A stretch of 64,000 nt of DNA from Bradyrhizobium sp. AUGA SZCCT0158 (GTDB taxonomy: Bacteria > Pseudomonadota > Alphaproteobacteria > Rhizobiales > Xanthobacteraceae): positions 1 to 64,000 of the forward strand of contig NZ_JAFCME010000019.1 in NCBI RefSeq assembly GCF_018130065.1, in the 5' to 3' direction. The translations under genes were made by a program, and so were the position numbers. Below are positions 17,740-24,567 of the stretch, piece after piece. The notes under the pieces were generated by a model, which was not told where the DNA came from, made no database searches, and saw only the letters and a program-made list of their open reading frames with translations. Numbering within the stretch: the first letter of the stretch is position 1; the number at the start of each line of letters is the position of its first letter.

Positions 17740-18674
17740 TTTTTGCGGCCGCGCGATGCCGCCACCGCCGGACTTTTCCGGCTCGGCTCCAGCGCCCGCA
17801 TTTCCGACCGCAGGCATTCGATGAAATGCTCGACATGCAGCGAAAGCGAGGCGCCTCGTTTCACCGCGATATAGGTGTCGAACCTCGTGGGCTCCACGAT
17901 CCGAAGCATTTCGACGCCGGGATAGCCGCCATGCGCCACGGTGAACTGATCGATGACGGCAATCCCGAGCCCCGCCTTGACCAGCGCGCAGACCGTGGTG
18001 CCGAACCGCGCCCGGATCGTGATGTCGTAGGACAATTTATTGCGCGCGAAGATCTCGGCCATGATGCGCCCATAGGGATCGTTGGGGTCGATGCCGATCA
18101 GGGGGTAGCGGATGATCTCCGCGGCGGTGACCTGTTTTCGTCCCGCGAGTTCATGCCCCTGCGGCACGATGCAGAACAATTCACCTGACGCCAGCGGCAT
18201 GAAATCGAGGCCCGGATGGTCGAGCCGATAGCTCATGGCGACGCAATCGCCCTTGCCGAGCAACAGATAGTCGATCGCCTCCTCGATCTTGAGGATGTTG
18301 ATGTCGATATGCAGATCGGGGTAGCGCCGCCGGATGCGCTCGATCGCGCGCGGCACCATGATCTGGGAAATGCTCGGCACCGAGCCGATGCGCAATTCCG
18401 ACAGCGTGCCGCGCCCGATCTTTGAGATGATTTCGGTGAGGTCGTCGACCTTCTTGTAGACGCCGTTGATCTGCTCGAAAATATTATGCGCTTCGGAGGT
18501 CGGAAAGTAGCGCCCGTTCTGGCGCTGGAAGAATCGGATGCCGAGCGAGCGCTCGGTATATTTCACCAGCCGGCTGATGCCCGGCGCCGACACGTTGAGC
18601 AGTTTTGCCGCCCCGCCGATCGTGCCGGTGATCATCACGGCCCTGATAACCTCGACCTGGCGCAGCGTCATCAT
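17736..18674 (-). CDS. LysR-family transcriptional regulator
   Basis: This 312-residue LysR-type regulator has its helix-turn-helix at about residues 5-60 (TLRQVEVIRAVMITGTIGGAAKLLNVSAPGISRLVK, only slightly unusual), a linker helix, and a two-lobed effector domain. It is encoded on the same strand as the dehydrogenase gene it precedes, not divergently as in many LysR systems, so it may be part of the operon and regulate itself. The TTG at 18683 is 9 bases upstream of the ATG used. The ligand may be an intermediate of the neighbouring pathway. Confidence 0.9.
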   Translation of the reverse strand: MMTLRQVEVIRAVMITGTIGGAAKLLNVSAPGISRLVKYTERSLGIRFFQRQNGRYFPTSEAHNIFEQINGVYKKVDDLTEIISKIGRGTLSELRIGSVPSISQIMVPRAIERIRRRYPDLHIDINILKIEEAIDYLLLGKGDCVAMSYRLDHPGLDFMPLASGELFCIVPQGHELAGRKQVTAAEIIRYPLIGIDPNDPYGRIMAEIFARNKLSYDITIRARFGTTVCALVKAGLGIAVIDQFTVAHGGYPGVEMLRIVEPTRFDTYIAVKRGASLSLHVEHFIECLRSEMRALEPSRKSPAVAASRGRKK

Positions 18675-18761
18675 GTGCAGCAACTTTCGAAGGTGAACCT
18701 GAGAGATACTCCCATGTTCGATCGGCGCAAATGATCTTATTAACGTCTTCTCAGGGCGTTC

Positions 18762-19571
18762 TCAGAGTCTGGCCGCCGCGATCACGGCCCTGGCCGCATC
18801 AAGCGCGCGCTGGGCGCGGTCCTTATGGCCCATGGTTTTGGCAAGCTCGACCGTCGGGACTTCGAGGCTGACGGTGATATCCGCCGGCATGGCGCGCGCC
18901 AGCGACACGAGGTCGATGCCGCCCTCGCCGGGAAACATCCGCTCATGGCGGGCGGCATGGATCAGCGCTTCGTTCGTGGCGGGCCGCTCGGCCGGGCCGT
19001 CGCATAGCTGCCAATAGTGCATCCGGTGGTCGGGCACGCGCGCAAGTTCGGCGGTTGAACTCCTCGACCGGTCGAAGTGCAGCGCATCGACCAGGATGCC
19101 GGCATTGGCCTGCCGCATCGGCGCGACAATGCGGTTGGCCGTGGCGAGATCCGGGACGCAGGTCCAGGGCATGAATTCGAGATCGGCTGTCAGCCCATAT
19201 GGGGCGGCGGCCTCGCAGAATGCCGCAAAGCTGTCGCTGAAGCGGCCGAGATCAGGATCGTAACCTGCGACCAGGATGTGCCTGGCGCCGAGCCGCGCGC
19301 CGGTCTCGAAGAACGCGGAAAAGCCGGCAAGATCGGTCTCGGGCCGGAGCGCGACCACTTCGAGGTCGGCAACCCTGATGCCGGTCGCGTCCAGCCGGGC
19401 CAGCGTTTCGTTGAGGCTCGCTTTGTCATCCAGCGGATAGGCGATGCCGCCGGGCATCGCGGGCAGCAGGCGAATCCCGACGGCGTCATAGCCGCAGCTA
19501 GCTGCAATGTCGATCAGCGCCGGCGGCGCCAGATCGAGCACGGTCAGCGCGGCGAGCGAGAACGAGGGCAT
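18762..19571 (-). CDS. TIM-barrel protein of the sugar-phosphate isomerase/epimerase family, candidate 3-dehydroshikimate dehydratase
   Basis: This 269-residue protein is an AP-endonuclease-2-type TIM barrel. Candidate metal ligands are Glu132 (ADLEFMPW), Asp162 and His165 (LVDALHF) and Glu237 (SLEVPT), the pattern used by isomerases and by single-domain 3-dehydroshikimate dehydratases such as AsbF. It overlaps the upstream gene by one base (TAATG) and is in one operon with a dehydroquinase and a TRAP transporter. That context suggests it forms protocatechuate from 3-dehydroshikimate. It could instead be an isomerase acting on another ring acid. It lacks the C-terminal dioxygenase-like domain found in QuiC1/QsuB types. 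Confidence 0.75.
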   Translation of the reverse strand: MPSFSLAALTVLDLAPPALIDIAASCGYDAVGIRLLPAMPGGIAYPLDDKASLNETLARLDATGIRVADLEVVALRPETDLAGFSAFFETGARLGARHILVAGYDPDLGRFSDSFAAFCEAAAPYGLTADLEFMPWTCVPDLATANRIVAPMRQANAGILVDALHFDRSRSSTAELARVPDHRMHYWQLCDGPAERPATNEALIHAARHERMFPGEGGIDLVSLARAMPADITVSLEVPTVELAKTMGHKDRAQRALDAARAVIAAARL

Positions 19572-20224
19572 TATTCAAAATCAGCGATACGGGCGTCGAG
19601 TGCGAACATGCCTTGATAGACCTCCGGCTCGCCGGCGCCGCCAAGATCCGGCGCCATTTCAGTTGCTCGACGCAATGCGCCGCGAAGCGCCGCCTCGTCA
19701 AGCGCCTCGATGATCAGGAGGCCGGCAAAGATCCCCTCGTCTTTCCGCATACCCTTCTCTACCGTCGGCACCGAGGTGCGCGCCAGATCGGTCACCCCGA
19801 TCTGCACCGCGGCAATGCCGTCGAGTGCGACGAGCGCATCGGCGAATGCTTGCGGTTTCTCCGGCAGGCGCTCGATGCGCAGCGCAACAATGGTCGATCC
19901 CTCGCCGCGACCCGCGCGGGCCGTCATGACACCGCCGCCGCGAATGAAATTGCCAAGCCGGGGCATGGTGCGCTGCGACCACAGCGTTGGGGAATTGAGC
20001 CGCGCCAGATAAGCGGGCCCGTCGAGCACTTCGGGGGCTTCCAGTTCGTAGAGAATGAAGAACCTGGCGGTGTCAGTTCGAGCGGCGCGGAACACGCGAA
20101 CGCCCAAAAAGCCCTTGGTGGTCACCCGCTCGGTGGTGTGCTCGCGCGTCAACCAGTGCCGATAGTCGGTCAGATGATTGGGCTCGACGTCGCTCCAGAT
20201 CGCCAGAAAGCCTGCGCCGCGCAT
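19571..20224 (-). CDS. Uncharacterised protein, two ferredoxin-like halves, locked into the aroQ operon
   Basis: I do not recognise a defined function. The 217 residues look like two halves of about 100: FLAIWSDVEPNHLTDYRHWL...FFILYELEAP and STIVALRIERLPEK...AGLLIIEALDE. Each has the beta-alpha-beta pattern of dimeric alpha/beta barrels (EthD, YCII and monooxygenase-like folds). It has no signal peptide and no cysteine pairs. The start is 2 bases after the aroQ stop and its own stop overlaps the next ATG, so it is made in fixed ratio with AroQ and the TIM-barrel protein. A small-molecule isomerase, decarboxylase or binding role is possible. Confidence 0.8.
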   Translation of the reverse strand: MRGAGFLAIWSDVEPNHLTDYRHWLTREHTTERVTTKGFLGVRVFRAARTDTARFFILYELEAPEVLDGPAYLARLNSPTLWSQRTMPRLGNFIRGGGVMTARAGRGEGSTIVALRIERLPEKPQAFADALVALDGIAAVQIGVTDLARTSVPTVEKGMRKDEGIFAGLLIIEALDEAALRGALRRATEMAPDLGGAGEPEVYQGMFALDARIADFE

Positions 20225-20226
20225 TA

Positions 20227-20712
20227 TTATCTCCCCTTTAAGCCGTGCAGCGAGGCCGGAACCGCGTCCGGCAGCCTCCCCAACTTCTGCACAGCGGCGA
20301 GCATCGCCGCGATATAGCCGTATGGGCCGAGGCCGCAGATCACGGCGGTGGACGCGCTCGACGTGATCGAATGCCGGTGCAGCTCGTCCCGCGCATGAAT
20401 ATTTGAAATGTGGACCTCGATCTTCGGGCCTTCGAATATTTTCAGCGCGTCGATCAGCGCGATCGAGGTGAACGAATAGGCCGCCGGGTTCATGATGATC
20501 GCATCATAATTACCGTGCGCCGACTGGATCCAGTTAACCAGCTCGCCTTCGAGATTGGACTGGTGGAACGTGACCGTGACGCCCAAATATTTCGCCACTT
20601 CCTCACAACTTGTCTCGATCTCCTTGAGCGTGGTCGGGCCGTAGATGTGAGGCTCCCGAATTCCGAGGAAATTCAGATTGGGTCCGTTCAAAATCATGAT
20701 CTTGATGGCCAT
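20227..20712 (-). CDS. Type II 3-dehydroquinate dehydratase homologue with altered substrate-site residues
   Basis: The 161-residue protein follows the type II dehydroquinase fold: NGPNLN at 9-14, Arg19 and Tyr24 (FLGIREPHIYG), QSNLEGELV at 51-59, Asn75, HISN at 101-104, Arg108. These include the catalytic Arg and Tyr on the flexible loop. In my recollection of the M. tuberculosis enzyme, whose numbering matches here, His81 and Arg112 touch the substrate. In this protein they are Phe81 and His112, and the usual Arg87 is Ile. It is therefore a paralogue of the biosynthetic enzyme, probably catabolic, and might act on a modified dehydroquinate. It lies 32 bases after dctM. Confidence 0.86.
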   Translation of the reverse strand: MAIKIMILNGPNLNFLGIREPHIYGPTTLKEIETSCEEVAKYLGVTVTFHQSNLEGELVNWIQSAHGNYDAIIMNPAAYSFTSIALIDALKIFEGPKIEVHISNIHARDELHRHSITSSASTAVICGLGPYGYIAAMLAAVQKLGRLPDAVPASLHGLKGR

Positions 20713-20744
20713 CGAGGCTCCCCTTTTCGCTTGCTATGCCGCTT

Positions 20745-22025
20745 CTAGCCGGCAAGCCACTTGGCCGGGACCGTCACCAATGCCGGGAACAGCACCAGCA
20801 GAAACAGCACGATAAGCTGGGCGATCATAAACGGCCAGACGCCCTTGATGATATCTTCCATGCTGATCCTGGAGACCCCGCAAACCACGTTCAGCACGAT
20901 ACCGACCGGCGGGGTAATGAGGCCAATGGAATTGTTGATGATGAACATCACGCCGAAGTAGACGGGGTCGATACCGGCCGCCTTGACGATCGGCATCAGG
21001 ATCGGCGTCAGAATCAAGATCGTCGGCGTCATGTCGAGCGCGGTGCCGACGATGACAACGACGACCATGATCGCGAACATCAAAAGCGTCTTGTTGCCCA
21101 TGAATGGTCTTAGCAGATCGACGACCTGCGCGGAGATTTCGGAGACCGTAATGAGCCAGGACGACACCAGCGCCGCAGCCACGAGAAACATCACGACGCT
21201 CGTCGTCAATGCCGAGGTAACGAACACCGCATAAAGCTGCGACCATTTCAGTTCGCGGTAGACGCAGGTGGCAACGAACAGCGAATAGACCGCGACGACC
21301 ACCCCGGCCTCCGTCGGCGTGAAGATGCCGAAGCGCAATCCGACGATAATGATCGCCGGCAACATCAGCGCCCAGAAGCCGTCGATCACGGCCTGGGCAA
21401 CTTCCTTGAATGACGCCCGCGGCGGCGGCACCAGATTTTCCTTGCGGCCCACCCACCACCAGGCAACGCACAATCCGGCGCCCAGCATCATCCCCGGAAA
21501 GATACCGGCCAAAAACAGTTTGGAAATCGAGACGCCGGCGGCGACGCCGAAAATAACAAAACCGATGCTCGGCGGAATGACGGGGCCGATGACGCCGCCC
21601 GCGGCCACAAGCCCGGCGGCGTAGATCTTCCTGTGTCCCGCCACCACCATCATCGGCACCAAGAGGGCTGCGAGCGCCGCGGCATCGGCCGCGGCGGATC
21701 CCGACAGCGATGAGAGAATGCAGGCCGCGAGGATCGTCACATAACCGAGCCCGCCGCGGAAATGCCCGACCGCAACGAGGGCGACATTGACAATGCGCTT
21801 GGCGAGCCCTCCTTTATTCATGATTTCGCCGGCCAGCATGAAGAAGGGAATCGCCATCAGCGGAAAACTGTCGGCGCCATTGATGATGTTCTGCGCCACG
21901 ATCTGCGAATCGAACATGTTGATCGTGCTCATCAGCGCGATACCGCAGATGATCAGGGCGAATGCGATCGGCATGCCTAGCGCCATGGCGCCGAGCAACG
22001 AGAAGGTAAAGACCGCGATGGTCAT
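20745..22025 (-). CDS. dctM: TRAP transporter large permease (DctM)
   Basis: This 426-residue protein has about twelve helices and the family start MTIAVFTFSLLGAMALGMPIAF. GPVIPPSIGF, near the middle, and GLITPPVGIVLNV, near the C-terminus, are the two inverted-repeat substrate loops of DctM. It uses the sodium gradient to import an organic acid delivered by DctP. I chose the ATG at 22025; upstream in-frame sequence is out-of-frame dctQ. It is followed by the dehydroquinase gene after 32 bases, which suggests the cargo is a quinate- or shikimate-like acid. Confidence 0.95.
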   Translation of the reverse strand: MTIAVFTFSLLGAMALGMPIAFALIICGIALMSTINMFDSQIVAQNIINGADSFPLMAIPFFMLAGEIMNKGGLAKRIVNVALVAVGHFRGGLGYVTILAACILSSLSGSAAADAAALAALLVPMMVVAGHRKIYAAGLVAAGGVIGPVIPPSIGFVIFGVAAGVSISKLFLAGIFPGMMLGAGLCVAWWWVGRKENLVPPPRASFKEVAQAVIDGFWALMLPAIIIVGLRFGIFTPTEAGVVVAVYSLFVATCVYRELKWSQLYAVFVTSALTTSVVMFLVAAALVSSWLITVSEISAQVVDLLRPFMGNKTLLMFAIMVVVVIVGTALDMTPTILILTPILMPIVKAAGIDPVYFGVMFIINNSIGLITPPVGIVLNVVCGVSRISMEDIIKGVWPFMIAQLIVLFLLVLFPALVTVPAKWLAG

Positions 22026-22047
22026 GTGCGGCGTCCCCGCGGTGCCA

Positions 22048-22554
22048 TCAGATTTCCTCTTCCTTGACGGCGACCAGGTCGGTTTCGCCGGCCTGGCCGG
22101 AGACGACCTTGAACAGGTCGTAGAGCAGCATGATGCCTGCCGAGACGCCGAAGACGACGCCGACGAAGTAGAAGATGCCGAGCGACAGGCCCGTGGCCGG
22201 CGCGCGGTCGTCGATGTTGATGATGGTCTGGCGCCAGCTTCCCGCCAGCAGCAGCCAGTCGGCATACAGCATCAGGCAATAATTGATGATGAAGCAGATC
22301 CGCTTTCCGGCGGGCGACAACTTCCGCACCAGCGTATCGACGCCGAGATGCGCATGCTCGCGGACGGCGACGATGGCGCCGAGGAAAGTGAGCCACACCA
22401 ACAGCCAGCGCGACAGTTCTTCCGAAACCGTGATGCCGGAATTAAAGCCATAGCGCAGCACCACATTGCCGAACACCAGCACCACCATGACCGCAAGGCA
22501 CAGCGCGATAACGCCCTTGAGCAGCGCGCAATAGAGATCGAGGATGCGTTCCAT
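22048..22554 (-). CDS. dctQ: TRAP transporter small permease (DctQ)
   Basis: This 168-residue protein has four hydrophobic helices. The family signature is RYGFNSGITVSEELSRWLLVWLTFLG (about residues 34-59), where VSEELSRW marks DctQ. It forms the membrane complex with DctM, encoded 22 bases downstream. The C-terminal tail is acidic (VKEEEI). Confidence 0.94.
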   Translation of the reverse strand: MERILDLYCALLKGVIALCLAVMVVLVFGNVVLRYGFNSGITVSEELSRWLLVWLTFLGAIVAVREHAHLGVDTLVRKLSPAGKRICFIINYCLMLYADWLLLAGSWRQTIINIDDRAPATGLSLGIFYFVGVVFGVSAGIMLLYDLFKVVSGQAGETDLVAVKEEEI

Positions 22555-22627
22555 CGGCGCCGCGTGGAGCTGGAGTTCGTGCAGGGCCGATGGATACCGG
22601 CCCTGCCTCGCTGATGTCAGCGGCGCG

Positions 22628-23644
22628 TCACTTGACCTCTTTGCGGACCCGGTCGAGCTCCGCGTTGAACAGCTTGACCGTATCCGGCTTCAGCGCCGCC
22701 GAGATCTTGTCGACCACGGGCTGAGCCGCCTTGCGCATGCGCTCCAGCTCTTCCGGCGCCACGGCGTTGTAGGTCATTCCCTTGGCTTGCAGCTCGGAGA
22801 GCGCCTTTTCGGTCCGCAGCCGCGTCTGCTCCTTCTGGTAGGCGCGGCTTTCGTTGTAAGCCTCTTGCATCATCTTCTGCTCGGCCGGCGACAGCTTGTC
22901 CCAGAAGATCTTGCTGACGATGATGATGTTCTCGGTGAAGGTGTGGTTGGTGGCCGAGACGAATTTCTGAACCTCAAAGAACTTGTTGGACAGGATCACC
23001 GTGTAGGGATTTTCCTGGCCGTCGACCGTGCGCGTTTCCAGCGCCGTGTAGAGTTCACCGAACGCCATCGGAATCGGATTGGCCTTGAAGGCGCTGAAGG
23101 ACTCCAGATAGACCGGATTTGGAATGACGCGCAGCTTGAGCCCGGAGAAATCCTCCAGCTTGACGATCGGATGCTTGCTGTTGGTGACGTTGCGAAAGCC
23201 GAGCCCCCAATAGCCGAGCCCGACCAGTCCGCGCTGCGGCAGCGCGTCGATCATCGCCTTGCCGAATGCGCCCTGGACCAGCGCATCGGCCTGATCGGTG
23301 GTGGTGACGATGAAGGGGAAATCGAGCAGGCCGAATTCCGGAATGACCGTTGCGAGCGAGGTGGTGGACGCCGACAGCATCTCCTGTGTGCCGCCGCGCA
23401 GCGCCGATTGCTGTTGCAGCTCGTTGCCGAGCTGGGATGACGCGAACTCGCGGACCTTGAGCTTGCCGCCGCTCTTGGCGAGCAGGATTTCCGCGAATTT
23501 TTGTACGCCGAAGCTGACGGGATGATCGGTGTTGTTGAGGTGTCCCCAGCGGATGGTCCGCTCCTGGACCTCCTGCGCGGATGCGGTGCCGGCCAAAAGT
23601 GCCCCGCCCAACACGGCCGCGGACAGAACTGCAAACAGCTTCAT
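22628..23644 (-). CDS. dctP: TRAP transporter periplasmic binding protein (DctP)
   Basis: This 338-residue DctP-family receptor has a signal peptide (MKLFAVLSAAVLGGALLAGTASA) and mature start QEVQERTIRWGHLNN. The carboxylate-binding arginine is expected in LKLRVIPNPVY (about residue 155-165), a conserved TRAP motif, followed by ALETRTVDGQENP. The ATG at 23644 has GGGAGG 5 bases upstream; a longer frame from 23731 is not needed. It is first gene of the operon dctP-dctQ-dctM-aroQ-unknown-TIM barrel. Confidence 0.95.
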   Translation of the reverse strand: MKLFAVLSAAVLGGALLAGTASAQEVQERTIRWGHLNNTDHPVSFGVQKFAEILLAKSGGKLKVREFASSQLGNELQQQSALRGGTQEMLSASTTSLATVIPEFGLLDFPFIVTTTDQADALVQGAFGKAMIDALPQRGLVGLGYWGLGFRNVTNSKHPIVKLEDFSGLKLRVIPNPVYLESFSAFKANPIPMAFGELYTALETRTVDGQENPYTVILSNKFFEVQKFVSATNHTFTENIIIVSKIFWDKLSPAEQKMMQEAYNESRAYQKEQTRLRTEKALSELQAKGMTYNAVAPEELERMRKAAQPVVDKISAALKPDTVKLFNAELDRVRKEVK

Positions 23645-23733
23645 CTCATCCTCCCCTGATGACCCGGTGCCCAGTCGCGGCTTGTTGCCGCGATTTTTGG
23701 TGTCTGGGCCGGTCTTTTTGGTGGAAACCATAT

Positions 23734-23791
23734 AACGAAATCGTTGTCAAATGATAATCATAGAAATATATGATATAATATAATTCATCAT
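23734..23791. promoter_or_regulatory. AT-rich operator/promoter region with several palindromes between dctP and the GntR gene
   Basis: Three inverted repeats stand in 58 bases: AACGA (23734-23738) with TCGTT (23741-23745), the palindrome ATGATAATCAT (23751-23761), and ATGAT (23770-23774) with ATCAT (23787-23791) around TATAATATAAT. The region is much richer in A and T than its surroundings and sits between the divergent dctP and gntR genes, so it probably carries both promoters and the GntR site. Confidence 0.55.
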
Positions 23792-23882
23792 GTGATCGTA
23801 GTTTGCAGCAAGGGCCACCATTCGCGGCTATGCTCGGCGGCGAGTCGCCTCAGCCTTTGCAGGCCCAAAAGCGGGATAGACA

Positions 23883-24548
23883 TTGACGATCATGGAGCAG
23901 CAACAGACCCCGATGTCGGCCGGCGACAGCGGCTATCACCGCATTCGCTCCGACATCATTTTCGGCGTGCTCAACCCGTCGGGACGGCTCAAGCTTGACT
24001 CGATGAAGGAGGATTACGGCCTCAGCGTTTCGACGCTGCGCGAGATCCTCAACCGGCTGGCATCGGAAGGCTTTGTCGTTGCCGAAGGCCAGCGCGGGTT
24101 CGAGGTCGCTCCCGTCTCGATCCAGAATTTGCGCGAGCTGGCGCAGCTGCGAATCCTGCTCGAGCATCACGCGATGACCGAATCCTTCCGGGCCGGCGAC
24201 ATGGAATGGGAAGGCCGCGTCGTGTCGGCGCATCACAAGCTGGCGGCCACCGAGCGCGCGATTCTTACCGCCGGCGACGATCCGGAGCTGCGCAAGCGCT
24301 ACGACGGCGAATTCCACCAGGCCTTGATATCGAGCTGCGGCTCGCGCGAACTGATGCAGACTCACTCGGTCGTGTTCGACAAATATTTCCGCTACGCCCT
24401 GCAATACCGCGGCAGCGCCACGATCGCGCAGCATCAGGCCTTGCTGGATTGCGCGCTGAAGCGTGACATCGAGGGTGCAAAGTCGATCCTGACCGAGCAT
24501 ATCAACAGCTGCGTGGCGCACGCGCTGGCGATCGGGACGCTGAAATGA
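23883..24548 (+). CDS. GntR-family (FCD) transcriptional regulator
   Basis: The protein is up to 221 residues, with a GntR winged helix (about residues 15-75: YHRIRSDIIFGVL...STLREILNRLASEGFV) and an all-helical FCD effector domain with metal/ligand residues in EFHQALI and the final ITEHIN-like segment TEHINSC. The TTG at 23883 has GGGATAG 3 bases upstream; an ATG at 23892 is the alternative. It is divergent from dctP, and FCD regulators usually respond to an acidic metabolite, so it probably controls the TRAP-aroQ operon and perhaps the flavoprotein gene that follows. Confidence 0.9.
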   Translation: MTIMEQQQTPMSAGDSGYHRIRSDIIFGVLNPSGRLKLDSMKEDYGLSVSTLREILNRLASEGFVVAEGQRGFEVAPVSIQNLRELAQLRILLEHHAMTESFRAGDMEWEGRVVSAHHKLAATERAILTAGDDPELRKRYDGEFHQALISSCGSRELMQTHSVVFDKYFRYALQYRGSATIAQHQALLDCALKRDIEGAKSILTEHINSCVAHALAIGTLK

Positions 24549-24567
24549 AACGTTCGGTCGAGTTGTC

